Assembly: GCA_944389195.1 (NCBI GenBank)
Contig: CALXLM010000003.1
Coordinates: forward strand, 1 to 64,000
Length of the DNA stretch: 64,000 nt
From: an uncultured Opitutales bacterium
GTDB lineage: Bacteria > Verrucomicrobiota > Verrucomicrobiia > Opitutales > Intestinicryptomonadaceae
Direction of reading: 5' to 3'
The position numbers and the translations under genes are program-made. Shown here piece after piece: positions 35,805 through 44,770 of the stretch (its first letter is position 1; every line of letters begins with the position of its first letter). The notes beneath the pieces were generated by a model. That model saw nothing but the letters and a program-made list of their open reading frames with translations. It made no database searches and had not been told where the DNA came from.

Positions 35805-36593
35805 ATGAATTCAATACACCCCACCGCCATTTTGGGAGAAGGCGTTTTATTGGGCGACAACGTGACTGTCGGCGCATACGCCATAGTTGAGGGCGGCGCC
35901 GAAATAGGGAACGGCTGCGTGGTCGAGCCGCACGCAAAGATATGCAAATGGGCGCGCATCGCTTCTGGCTGCCGCATATGCTCTTTTGCGGTTGTCGGAG
36001 GAGAGCCGCAGGATTTGCATTTCGACGCGTCTGTCAAGTCGTACGTCGAATTGGGGGAAGACTCCGTCGTGCGGGAGAGCGCGACGATACACAGGGCGAC
36101 TTTTGAAAACTCGTCTACTGCGATAGGTTCGCGCGCCTTCATGATGGCGTCTTCGCATGTCGGGCACGACTGTGTCGTGGGGAACGATTTTATAATAGGT
36201 TGTTTTGCCGCGCTTGCCGGCCACGTCAGGGTTGGCGACGACGTGTTTGTCAGCGGTGGGGTGATGATCCACCAGCGCGTTAGGATAGGCGACGGCGTAA
36301 TCGTAAGCGGAAATTCTGCCGCGTCCATGGATATTGCCCCGTACACGATCGCCCATTCGAGAAATAGAATAGGGGGGTTGAACATCATAGGCATGAACCG
36401 CCGAAAGACGCCGAACAGCGACATATGCGAGGTAAAATCTCTTTATGCCAAGGTGTTCGGAACTCCTGCGGCCCGCAAGACGGCGCTTGAAATATTGAAT
36501 TCAGGCGGAGCGGAAACTCCCTCCGGAAGAAATTTTTTAGAATTTTTCAAACCTGACGGGCGGCATTATCTAACCCCGTTTTCGGGCAGATAG
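35805..36593 (+). CDS. lpxA: UDP-N-acetylglucosamine O-acyltransferase
   Basis: 262 residues of hexapeptide repeats: NSIHPTAILGEGVLLGDNVTVGAYA, SHVGHDCVVGN with the catalytic-His type HVGHDC segment, and IGLNRRKT-type GMNRRKTPNSDI at the end of the helix. First committed step of lipid A synthesis, so the cell makes lipopolysaccharide or an LPS-like outer leaflet. Follows the unknown membrane protein after 2 bases and precedes pdxA. Confidence 0.92.
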   Translation: MNSIHPTAILGEGVLLGDNVTVGAYAIVEGGAEIGNGCVVEPHAKICKWARIASGCRICSFAVVGGEPQDLHFDASVKSYVELGEDSVVRESATIHRATFENSSTAIGSRAFMMASSHVGHDCVVGNDFIIGCFAALAGHVRVGDDVFVSGGVMIHQRVRIGDGVIVSGNSAASMDIAPYTIAHSRNRIGGLNIIGMNRRKTPNSDICEVKSLYAKVFGTPAARKTALEILNSGGAETPSGRNFLEFFKPDGRHYLTPFSGR

Positions 36594-36605
36594 GACTGTT
36601 TTTCA

Positions 36606-37526
36606 ATGGCTTCGGACGGCAGAAAATTGGCGATAACAATCGGCGATCCGTCGGGCGTAGGGCCCGAAATTATACTTGATTGGGCACGCGCAAACCCCGA
36701 TTTGAGGCGCCGTGTCGAGGTCATAGCGCATCCGCAATTTCTTGAAACGCTTCCTTCCGGCATGTCGGTTGTGCCGGTCGGGCCGACGGACTTCAAGGCG
36801 GTTCCGGGATCGCCATGCGAGGCCGGGGCGCGCGTCGCTTTTGAATCCCTCGAAACCGCCGCTGCGGGCTGCCTAAGCGGGCGTTATTTGGCGGTCGCCA
36901 CGGCTCCGATATCGAAGTTTCAAATGAAGGGGGTGGGGTTTGATTTTCCGGGACAGACTGAGTTTTTTGCAGCGCGCTGGGGCGGCGAGCCCGTGATGGC
37001 GTTTGCGGGCGAAAGGCTTTTGTTGTCTCTTGTCACTTGGCACGAGCCTTTAAAAAGCGTGCCTTTGTCTGTGAGTGCGGACAAAATCGAGCGCGCTGTC
37101 CGCGCGGCGTGCACGCTTGCAAGAAAAATAAAAAAAGCGGAGTTCCCGCGCATCGCCGTTTGCGGGCTGAACCCTCATGCAGGCGAAAACGGCATTCTCG
37201 GCGAAGAGGAGTCGCTGGTTATCAATCCGGCTCTCGAGGCTCTCAGATCTGAAAAATACCCGAACCTTTCGGAGGCTCTCCCTCCTGATACCGTTTTTTC
37301 AAGGACTTTAAACGGGGAATTCGACTGCATAGTTTCAATGTACCACGACCAGGGCTTGGCTCCGTTGAAAGCGTTAGAGTTTGACAGGGCGGTAAACGTG
37401 TCGATGAATCTTAAGTTTATAAGGACGAGTCCCGACCACGGCACGGGCTTTCAGATTGCGGGAAAGTCTCTGGCGTCGGCGCGCAGCTTTTCGGAGGCTG
37501 TAAACCTCGCATTTATGCTGGCATAG
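36606..37526 (+). CDS. pdxA: 4-hydroxythreonine-4-phosphate dehydrogenase
   Basis: 306 residues. ITIGDPSGVGPEI opening, ATAPISKFQM, GFDFPGQTEF, GLNPHAGENG and the metal-site YHDQGLAP segment, then TSPDHGTGF. It oxidises 4-phosphohydroxythreonine in pyridoxal-phosphate synthesis (DXP-dependent route). Short side: many PdxA are about 325 residues, but all motifs are present. Likely the last gene of a unit starting at 34147. Confidence 0.93.
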   Translation: MASDGRKLAITIGDPSGVGPEIILDWARANPDLRRRVEVIAHPQFLETLPSGMSVVPVGPTDFKAVPGSPCEAGARVAFESLETAAAGCLSGRYLAVATAPISKFQMKGVGFDFPGQTEFFAARWGGEPVMAFAGERLLLSLVTWHEPLKSVPLSVSADKIERAVRAACTLARKIKKAEFPRIAVCGLNPHAGENGILGEEESLVINPALEALRSEKYPNLSEALPPDTVFSRTLNGEFDCIVSMYHDQGLAPLKALEFDRAVNVSMNLKFIRTSPDHGTGFQIAGKSLASARSFSEAVNLAFMLA

Positions 37527-37695
37527 GGGCGCGTTTTGTCCGGCTTATTTCGTGTCTCCGCGCGGGCGGTGGGCGCTGCAGGGAGCTTAGCGCGCTTGCA
37601 TTGCCTCACCCTTTTATAAAGCTATAAAGCAGCCTGAAAAATGCGCCTATCGTGTTTAATTAAGCCGCGCATGAAGGCTGAAATATAATTTGCGA
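37527..37695 (+). other. Intergenic stretch downstream of pdxA
   Basis: No gene seen; it leads to the terminator at 37696 and contains only a short IR-rich patch (TTTATAAAGCTATAAAG). Confidence 0.35.
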
Positions 37696-37718
37696 CCGAA
37701 CGTTTTGTTCGGCTTTTT
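37696..37718 (+). terminator. Rho-independent terminator, pdxA end
   Basis: Stem CCGAAC (37696-37701) with GTTCGG (37707-37712), loop GTTTT, then CTTTTT. It lies 170 bases past pdxA, so a small 3' RNA is possible but not required. Confidence 0.8.
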
Positions 37719-37992
37719 GTTATGGGCGAGGAAAATAGATTTGGATTTAAACTTTGTCTATTTTTTCTGCAATGCGTTCGATATTTTTAAGCGTTTTTTC
37801 TCTTTTGCCGCAGCTTTTGCGCGCGTTGCCGCCGCCGTATTAACGCCGGGAACGGCGCGCATTTTTTAATGCGCAACATTATTTAGAGGCGCATCTTTTG
37901 CGCATGCGGCGCCGCGCGCCGGGATTTAGACTCCATGCGGCAGGTTGCTGCATGGCGCGCGCAGCGGGTTGGTTGATATTGCCGGGTCGGTT
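37719..37992. other. Intergenic stretch between pdxA terminator and mdh
   Basis: About 270 bases, GC-rich with repeated GCGC runs and a self-complementary GCGCATT...AATGCGC near 37857-37874 that could form a hairpin at the 3' end of mdh. No coding signal seen. Confidence 0.35.
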
Positions 37993-38979
37993 TTAAAATG
38001 CGAGGGCGTTAAAAGCGGCTGCCTCTTCGGCAAGTTCATTTACTGACGCGTCTATCTGGCAACGGGAAAATTCGTTTATTTCGAGCCCTTTTACAATCTC
38101 AACGTTTTTGCCGTCGCTCCGCACCGGCATGGACGTGATTAATCCCTTTTTTGTGCCGTACGAACCGTCGGAGCAAAGGGCTACGCTGTGAAAATCGCCC
38201 TCCGGAGTGGGGGTTATTATCGAGCGCACTGTATCGACGATTGCGCTTGCCGCGCTTGCCGCGCTTGAAGCCCCCCTCGCTTCAATGACGGCCGCCCCTC
38301 TGTTTCTGACGGTTTTTATAAAATCGTTTTTCAGCCAATTTTCGTCTTTTATGACATCCAATACGGGCTTTCCTCCGATTTTTGCGTTATAAAAATCGGG
38401 GAACTGCGTGTTTGAGTGGTTGCCCCAAACGCACATATTCGATACTTCCCTCACTGAAACTCCGGCTTTTTTTGCCAGCTGGGCTTTCGCCCGGTTTTCG
38501 TCGAGACGCGTCAGTGCGAACCAGCGGTCCGAAGGAATCCCTTCAGCATTGTTCATGGCTATCCATGCGTTTGTGTTGCACGGGTTGCCCACGACGAGAA
38601 TTTTTACGTCTTTAGCGGCGCTTCTTGCGATGCTCTTTCCCTGTTCGATGAACATTCTGCCGTTCATTTCGAGAAGATCCGAACGTTCCATGCCTTTTTT
38701 GCGCGGCGCACATCCGAGCATGATTATCCAGTTTGCCCCGCCGAAGCCTTCATCGAGATCGGTAGTAGATTCCATCGAATTGAGGGCGCCGTAGGCGCAA
38801 TCCTCGAGTTCCATGGCCAATCCGACGCGCATTGTGCCTGCTCCCGGATACACTCCGAGCATCATTAAATCGACCGGCTGGTCCGGGCCGAATATTCCGC
38901 CGTTGGCCAATTTAAACAGGAGGGAATAGCCAATATGGCCCGTTGAACCCGTCACAGTTATTTTTATGGGTTTCTTCAT
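37993..38979 (-). CDS. mdh: Malate dehydrogenase (cytoplasmic-type, MDH2-like)
   Basis: 328 residues. NAD-binding TGSTGHIGYSLL (in place of GAAGQIGY), APRKKGMERSDLLEMN, VGNPCNTNAWIAM, TRLDENRAKAQLA with the substrate Arg, and NMCVWGNHSNTQFPDF carrying the catalytic His. This is the cytosolic malate dehydrogenase branch also used by many bacteria. Stands alone on the minus strand; tex diverges 128 bases to the right. Confidence 0.92.
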   Translation of the reverse strand: MKKPIKITVTGSTGHIGYSLLFKLANGGIFGPDQPVDLMMLGVYPGAGTMRVGLAMELEDCAYGALNSMESTTDLDEGFGGANWIIMLGCAPRKKGMERSDLLEMNGRMFIEQGKSIARSAAKDVKILVVGNPCNTNAWIAMNNAEGIPSDRWFALTRLDENRAKAQLAKKAGVSVREVSNMCVWGNHSNTQFPDFYNAKIGGKPVLDVIKDENWLKNDFIKTVRNRGAAVIEARGASSAASAASAIVDTVRSIITPTPEGDFHSVALCSDGSYGTKKGLITSMPVRSDGKNVEIVKGLEINEFSRCQIDASVNELAEEAAAFNALAF

Positions 38980-39107
38980 CTTATGTGCGGTTAAATATTC
39001 GGTTGTCCGTTTTGCTTGTCAACATTTTATCATATTTTGCGAATAGTCTTTTAATTCGGCCCGTTTTTTGCGACAATCCACGCTTTTAATCAAATTGAAA
39101 TTTCAGA

Positions 39108-41402
39108 ATGAATAGGGAACACGCATCAAAAATTGCTTCTGAATTATCTTTGCCTGTGTCCGGAGTCGAGGCGGTAGCCGCGCTTCTTGAAGGCGGCGCC
39201 ACCATTCCGTTTATCGCAAGATACAGAAAGGAGGCGACCGGGTCTCTCGACGAGGTTGCCGTTATGAAGATAAGGGACGGCATGGAACGCCTTGCAGCGC
39301 TTGACGAACGTAGGTCTTCCGTAAAAAAATCCCTGGAGGAAAGGGGGCTTTTGAGTGTCGACATCGCGGCAGAACTCGATTCTGCGGAAACTCTTGCGAG
39401 AATCGAGGACATCTATCAGCCTTTTAAACCGAAACGCCGAACACGCGCGACTGCCGCAAAAGAAAAGGGTCTCGAACCGCTGGCAGTTTTCATTATGGAA
39501 AACCAGGACGCGGAGTGCTATGAAAAGGCGGCCGAATTTGTCGATGCCGGCAAAGATGTGCCAGATGCGGAGGCGGCTCTCGCGGGGGCGCGCGACATCA
39601 TAGCGGAAAATATAGCCGACAATGCGGAGGCGAGGGCGGCGGTAAGGTCGCATTTTGAGTCGGAGTCCGTAATGTCGTCTAAATGCGTGTTTGGAAAGGA
39701 GGAGGACGGGGCGAAGTACCGCGATTATTTTCATTGGTCGGAAAAGGCAAAAGACGCTCCGAGCCATAGGATTCTCGCGGTAAGGAGGGGAGAAGCCGAA
39801 GGTTTTCTGGTAATGCGCATACTTCCGGAGGACAACTCTGGAATTTTGTCGGATTTGAAGGCGATGTTTGTGAAAGGAAAGGGGGCATCAGCCGAACAGG
39901 TATCGGCGGCTTTGGAGGATTCGTATTCGAGGCTTTTATCGCCTTCCGCCGAAACATACATGCGGCTGGAGGTTAAAAAGCGCGCCGACGAGGAAGCCGT
40001 AAAGATTTTTGCTAACAACCTGCGCGAGCTGCTGATGGCCTCGCCGCTCGGCAGAAAAAACGTTTTGGCTATAGACCCGGGATTCAGAACGGGATGCAAA
40101 GTCGTGTGCCTGAACAGGCAGGGAGACCTTCTGCACAACGACGTCGTTTACCCCGAACAGGGCGCAAGGGCTTCGGAAGAAGCGAAGAACAAACTGCTGG
40201 CTTTTTGCGCCCGTTTCAAAGTCGAAGCCGTGGCCATCGGAAACGGTACTGCGGGGCGGGAAACCGAGGCGTTTGTGCGTTCTTTGGGATTGCCGTCAAA
40301 CATTCCGATTGTAATGGTAAACGAGAGCGGAGCCTCGATTTATTCGGCGTCCGAGGCTGCGCGCGAAGAGTTCCCCAACCTCGACCTTACGGTTCGCGGA
40401 GCTATTTCCATCGGGCGGCGGCTTATGGATCCGCTCGCGGAACTTGTGAAAATAGATCCGCAGTCGATCGGCGTCGGGCAGTACCAGCACGATGTAAACC
40501 AAAGCATGCTCAAACGTTCGCTCGACGACGCTGTTGTAAGCTGCGTTAACAGCGTCGGGGTAGAGGTAAACACGGCGAGTAAACAGCTGCTGTCATACGT
40601 GTCTGGCCTTAACGCTTCGACGGCGGCAAGCATCGTCGAGCATAGAAACGCAAACGGGCCGTTTAAATCGAGAAGGGAACTTTTAAAGGTCAGGGGGTTC
40701 GGCGCGAAGACCTACGAACAATCGGCGGGATTTTTGCGCATATTGGGAGGGGAAAACCCTCTCGATGCCAGCGCCGTCCACCCCGAACGCTACGAGCTTG
40801 TGGAGCGCATGGCGCGCGACACCGGAGCCGACGTGGCGGCGCTTATGCGCGATTCGTCCGCCCGCGCAAAAATAGACCTCCAAAAATACGTCGGAGACGG
40901 GATAGGCATGCCCACGCTGAAAGACATAATGCAGGAGCTCGGCAAACCGGGGAGGGATCCGAGGGAAAAATTCGAATTTTTCTCATTTGCCGAAGGCGTA
41001 AATAAAATGGAGGACTTGCGTGAGGGAATGAGGCTTCCTGGAATCGTGACAAATGTCACGGCTTTTGGGGCGTTTGTGGACATAGGGGTGCACCAGGACG
41101 GTCTCGTCCATATCAGCGAACTTTCCGATTCGTTCGTGAAGGATCCGAACGAAATTGTCAAACCGCAGCAGAAAGTGAACGTCTGCGTATTGGAGGTCGA
41201 TATACCGCGGAGACGCATTGCCCTTTCTATGAAGTCGAATCCGCAAAAGCGCTCGGCGGGCCCGGCCGGCGCGCCCGCGGGAGCGCCCGGGGCGCGGAAA
41301 CCTCTTTCGCGAGGCGGTGAAAAAGACGGCAGGCGTCGGGGATTTTCGGAGCCGTTTGGAAATTCGTTTGGAGACGCCCTTTCCAAGTTTATAAAAAAAT
41401 AG
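39108..41402 (+). CDS. tex: Tex-family RNA-binding protein (S1 domain)
   Basis: 764 residues. Tex N-terminal helices (ATIPFIARYRKEATGSLDE), ARIEDIYQPFKPKRRT, the YqgF/RNase H-like block LAIDPGFRTGCKV, HhH motifs (GLNASTAASIVEHRNANGPF, VRGFGAKTYEQSAGFLRI), and an S1 domain (GIVTNVTAFGAFVDIGVHQDGLVH) at about 655-725. It ends with an Ala/Gly/Pro-rich tail (GPAGAPAGAPGARK) and a short helix. Tex is linked to transcription elongation and gene regulation. Confidence 0.95.
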   Translation: MNREHASKIASELSLPVSGVEAVAALLEGGATIPFIARYRKEATGSLDEVAVMKIRDGMERLAALDERRSSVKKSLEERGLLSVDIAAELDSAETLARIEDIYQPFKPKRRTRATAAKEKGLEPLAVFIMENQDAECYEKAAEFVDAGKDVPDAEAALAGARDIIAENIADNAEARAAVRSHFESESVMSSKCVFGKEEDGAKYRDYFHWSEKAKDAPSHRILAVRRGEAEGFLVMRILPEDNSGILSDLKAMFVKGKGASAEQVSAALEDSYSRLLSPSAETYMRLEVKKRADEEAVKIFANNLRELLMASPLGRKNVLAIDPGFRTGCKVVCLNRQGDLLHNDVVYPEQGARASEEAKNKLLAFCARFKVEAVAIGNGTAGRETEAFVRSLGLPSNIPIVMVNESGASIYSASEAAREEFPNLDLTVRGAISIGRRLMDPLAELVKIDPQSIGVGQYQHDVNQSMLKRSLDDAVVSCVNSVGVEVNTASKQLLSYVSGLNASTAASIVEHRNANGPFKSRRELLKVRGFGAKTYEQSAGFLRILGGENPLDASAVHPERYELVERMARDTGADVAALMRDSSARAKIDLQKYVGDGIGMPTLKDIMQELGKPGRDPREKFEFFSFAEGVNKMEDLREGMRLPGIVTNVTAFGAFVDIGVHQDGLVHISELSDSFVKDPNEIVKPQQKVNVCVLEVDIPRRRIALSMKSNPQKRSAGPAGAPAGAPGARKPLSRGGEKDGRRRGFSEPFGNSFGDALSKFIKK

Positions 41403-41895
41403 ACTGTTCGGCGGTTTTTGCGCGTTTTTTTATTTTGCTTCCGGTAACGGACGGATTTCCGCGACGTTGGATAGGGAAATTGATTGTGCTTTTGAACTTC
41501 GCCGAAAGTTGGCTTTTTTGCCTTCGCTGCGACTGCGCTGAAACGCGTGCAAAAAGGGAAAACTCCGTCGGATTGCAAATAGGCTTTAAGTGCCTTAAAA
41601 AATTTGACTTTGAAAAATTGCAATGTAATTGGCTCAAATCGGTTTTTGCGGTCTTGTTTGCCAACACGGCATGAAACGCAAGTGTATATCCTGCAAAATT
41701 TCTGAAGGCGATTTTCTCATTGGAGGTTGTTTTTTTATGTGCAAGGGTAAATTAGACGTATTGAAAACAGCTTAGTGCAATTTTATTATGGAATGATTTT
41801 CATAACCTATGAAAGCGGGCACAATTGCGGTTTTCAAGTCGCAATGTAAAAATAAAGCCACTAAATATGTCAAATTGCATGGCAGTGCGCCATAA

Positions 41896-42057
41896 TATGC
41901 GGCATGCTTGAATGATTGTCGCTTTGGCTGGAATGGCAATGGCAAGACTTTGTCAGTTGTTCTTGTAAATATTCTAATCGTCGGAAAGGCAATAAGTCCA
42001 AAAGACGAAATTCGGAGCATGTTTAATTTTTGGTTGTATCAATTATTATTGCAATAA
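41896..42057 (+). pseudogene. Possible P-loop ATPase fragment
   Basis: A 53-codon open stretch encodes CRFGWNGNGKTLSVVLVNIL, in which GWNGNGKT (41926-41949) fits a Walker A loop followed by a hydrophobic helix. It is cut by stops on both sides and has no start or Shine-Dalgarno that I can defend. It could be a chance match. Confidence 0.2.
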
Positions 42058-42063
42058 TGACTT

Positions 42064-42291
42064 TTACGCATGCCGGATATAATTTTGCATAAGAGCGAAT
42101 AGCCGGTATATGTCGCCCTTGTATGGCACTTCGAACCTTACTTTAATTTCGCCTGCAATAACGTTATTTCCGTTCTGCATGCGTCCAAAATTAAGAAAGT
42201 TTTTTACTTCTTCGACTATTGCTGCCGCGATATACCTTGTGTTGTTGGCAGATTTATATGTGCCTATAGGCTTAGAAAAGACTTGGTTATG
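42064..42291 (-). pseudogene. Possible decayed gene fragment
   Basis: A 75-codon minus-strand frame without an early start codes for a well-composed peptide (RYIAAAIVEEVKNFLNFG, IKVRFEVPYKGDIYRLFALM) and ends in TAA at 42064-42066. Upstream is interrupted by a stop (42292). It looks like the C-terminus of a real protein whose family I do not recognise. Confidence 0.25.
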
Positions 42292-42468
42292 TTACGGTTC
42301 TGAACAATGCGCCGTTAAAGATTAACGCAATAATGCCGCATGGGCGAAAACACGGCTTTAAAGCGCGGATCTAAGGGATAGGGCAACTAATGTTAAAGGC
42401 GCATATTTTAAATGAATTTATAAAATGCAATAAGAGCGGCCGCAATCTTTAATGGGAAAGTCATCTTT

Positions 42469-43161
42469 TCATGTAGCGGGCGAAGGGCGGCATTTAAATT
42501 CACGCAGTTTTTTTGCCAATTCCGGCGAAGTTTTGCGCGATTCGATAATTTTTCGGACCGCTATGGAAAGCGTTTGTTGGTCTTTCATTTCCCCCGATAA
42601 TACAAATTCGGAGGTCTCGCGCGGAAATTTCGCGTGGAACGATGCCACGCACCATGCGCACGCCGTCTTTGCATAGTAAAACTCGTTGTCGAATCGTTCA
42701 AAGCTTTTAAAGGCGAATTCGATGAATTTTCTTTCCGTAAAAAAATTTAGAAACATGACGTATGCGAATCTGCATTCGTATTCGGCTTTCGAGCGGATTT
42801 TATTTTTAACGTACTTAAAATACTCTCCACTTTCGTCTTCCTTGATTTTTATTGTGGCGCAAACGCTGTCGCATACCGACCAATTTTTTATAAGGGGCAT
42901 GAATTCGCTTATGAGCTTTAGGCGCTCCTTTACGCCTATATCAGCGTAGCACAGAGCCATTCCCCGAAGCATGGTTTCCTCAAAGCTGTCGGGAGGTGGA
43001 AGTTCGCTTATGTCCTCCGCGATTTTTTTTGCCAGCCGCCTCAAAAGAGGCAACCTCACCCCGATAAGATTTTCCGATTTTGGAAGGAGTTTTCTTGCAA
43101 ACTCCCTGTATTTTTTATCGGAGAGCCGCGTCAATTCGGCGCGTATTGTTTCTTTTTCCAT
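42469..43161 (-). CDS. DNA alkylation repair protein, AlkD-like
   Basis: 230 residues from ATG 43161, where conservation begins (EKETIRAELTRLSD); an upstream ATG at 43209 would add 16 polar residues. HEAT-like all-helical protein. The AlkD motif W-x-x-x-D is seen in NWSVCDSVC, and a second Trp occurs in CAWCVASF. AlkD excises N3- and N7-alkylated bases without base flipping. It follows an OGG1-like glycosylase, forming a small repair pair. Confidence 0.8.
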   Translation of the reverse strand: MEKETIRAELTRLSDKKYREFARKLLPKSENLIGVRLPLLRRLAKKIAEDISELPPPDSFEETMLRGMALCYADIGVKERLKLISEFMPLIKNWSVCDSVCATIKIKEDESGEYFKYVKNKIRSKAEYECRFAYVMFLNFFTERKFIEFAFKSFERFDNEFYYAKTACAWCVASFHAKFPRETSEFVLSGEMKDQQTLSIAVRKIIESRKTSPELAKKLREFKCRPSPAT

Positions 43162-43252
43162 TGATGAACTTTGTTCGCTTCCGCAGGCCGAATTTTTGCC
43201 TGCGCCCATATTTTTTTATGTTGTTTACCCGACGCCACCGCAGCCAAAGGCT

Positions 43253-44137
43253 TTAAAGCAGATTTTTCCGCTTTGCCGCAAATATCAACTGCTGTGCGAA
43301 GCCGGCAAGTTTCCCGAATTTTTCTGAGGCGAACTCCCTTATTTTTGACGGATTGTCAGGGGTTCCGTAAAGTTCCGACATGGCCTTCCTTATCCACGTG
43401 TCCACCGGGAATGCCTCCATTTTTGCGGCTCCGAACAGCAGTATGCAGTCGGCGACTTTTTCGCCTATTCCGCTGAGCGAAGTCAGGTAGCTTTTCGCCT
43501 CTGAATACCGTGCGCTTCGGAGCGATTCGGCCTTAAAAGAATCGGCGCAAATTTTGCGCGCGGTCTTTTTGATGTAGTCTGAGCGGAAGCCGAGCTTGCA
43601 TTTGCGTATCGTTTCAATGTCGGCAGAGTCTATTTTTTCAAAGCTCGGGAGCGAAAATACGCCGTCGCATATTTCGTCGCCGAGTTTTTCCGACAACAGT
43701 CTTACACATTCTTTTATTTGCACAATCCTCTTGCTCGAACTGCATATGAAGCATACGAGCGCTTCCTCTGGATCCTGCCTTAAAATGCGCAATGTCGGGT
43801 GTATTTTTAGCGCCTTGCGCATTATGGGGTCTTTAGTGCCGTATAGCGATTTTCGCGCGGCGTCGTAGTCGCGCCGGCAGTCGAGGTATTCTTCGACCCT
43901 TTTTGCGGACGCGCTTCGCAGGTTTTTCGGTAGCGAGCACAAAACCCTGCCCCTCCCGTCGAGCGCCAATATGGCGGCGGTTTTACCGAAAACTCCGAAA
44001 TATTCGGGGCGAGACTCCGAAAACGAATCTGTTTTGCTCCATCTAAACGACTGCCCTCCGTCGAGTGTCTCGCAGAAGTCGTGCGGGAGAAACGGCGGAA
44101 CGTCCACCTCGAAAAATGACGACCAGTCGGCGCGCAT
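43253..44137 (-). CDS. OGG1/AlkA-type DNA glycosylase (8-oxoguanine glycosylase-like)
   Basis: 294 residues from ATG 44137; the frame upstream is the shadow of the lipoprotein gene. The N-terminal domain has the OGG1 segment LDGGQSFRW. The HhH-GPD core reads LTSLSGIGEKVADCILLFG, with the Schiff-base Lys in GEKVADC, and the catalytic Asp is in FPVDTWIRK. Together these match OGG1-like bifunctional glycosylases. The start is one base from the stop of the lipoprotein gene, so they are cotranscribed. Confidence 0.82.
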   Translation of the reverse strand: MRADWSSFFEVDVPPFLPHDFCETLDGGQSFRWSKTDSFSESRPEYFGVFGKTAAILALDGRGRVLCSLPKNLRSASAKRVEEYLDCRRDYDAARKSLYGTKDPIMRKALKIHPTLRILRQDPEEALVCFICSSSKRIVQIKECVRLLSEKLGDEICDGVFSLPSFEKIDSADIETIRKCKLGFRSDYIKKTARKICADSFKAESLRSARYSEAKSYLTSLSGIGEKVADCILLFGAAKMEAFPVDTWIRKAMSELYGTPDNPSKIREFASEKFGKLAGFAQQLIFAAKRKNLL

Positions 44138-44138
44138 C

Positions 44139-44708
44139 TTAACGCGGAACTTTAAGTTTCGAGTCTCCGTGCAAAACCGACCACAGCCATGACTGCGACT
44201 GCGTGAGAATCTTTCCCGAAGGCGACAGCAGCGTAAGCCTCCAGGCGTTGACCTTTTCCTCGGGGCCGAGCCAGTCGGAGCCCGTAAGCCCCAATTTGAC
44301 TTCCCGCAAAACGGAATGCGTTTCAGGCACATCGAACACGAACTTGCGCGTATGCGGGTGCTTCGTGGAATCGACTTCGAGGACAAAGCGGCACGCGAGG
44401 GCTATGTCGTCGGGCTCGTACCCGAACATTACAAAAAAGTACATTCCCGCCCTTTTATCGGGCCTGCTTCTCATTATGAGATGTCCGTATAAAAGCTCGT
44501 CTCCGGAGAATATCTCGGCTATCGTGCGCGTTTCGGCGTCCGTGAGGTATCGGGGAAGGCAGTAGGATATTTTCGGCTCCTCCTTGTAGTCGACGCCGAT
44601 TATGTTTTGCGATTCGCCACTGTCCTCCGACGCGCATCCAGACAAAAATAAAAACGGCAGCGCCAAAAAAATAGACGCCGAAGCAATGTGCTTTGCAAAG
44701 TTTTTCAT
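44139..44708 (-). CDS. Lipoprotein of unknown function
   Basis: 189 residues from ATG 44708 (MKNFAKHIASASIF), with a signal peptide ending in the lipobox LSGC, so Cys is lipidated and the protein sits in an envelope membrane. The mature part is a beta-rich domain (GMYFFVMFGYEPDDIALACRFVLEVD, RKFVFDVPET, KVNAWRLTLLS). I do not recognise the family. Its gene lies between the flavoprotein and the glycosylase. Confidence 0.6.
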   Translation of the reverse strand: MKNFAKHIASASIFLALPFLFLSGCASEDSGESQNIIGVDYKEEPKISYCLPRYLTDAETRTIAEIFSGDELLYGHLIMRSRPDKRAGMYFFVMFGYEPDDIALACRFVLEVDSTKHPHTRKFVFDVPETHSVLREVKLGLTGSDWLGPEEKVNAWRLTLLSPSGKILTQSQSWLWSVLHGDSKLKVPR

Positions 44709-44770
44709 ACCGTGAAAAATATATCTGAAAAAGAATCCGGTCAAGCCTTTACGGAACGGTACCGCCCGAA

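Larger units (their letters stand above)
41403..42468. other. Gene-poor, AT-richer stretch
   Basis: 1.07 kb without an intact gene, of lower GC than the neighbouring coding DNA. It holds two short coding-looking fragments described separately (41896-42057 plus, 42064-42291 minus). Otherwise I see a palindrome-like TATTATTGCAATAATGA around 42043-42060. It may be a decayed gene or the trace of a lost mobile element; no terminal repeats were found. Confidence 0.4.

Noticed and set aside
41403-42468. Insertion sequence in the gene-poor patch
   Set aside because: I found no terminal inverted repeats, target-site duplication or transposase motif (DDE or HUH).
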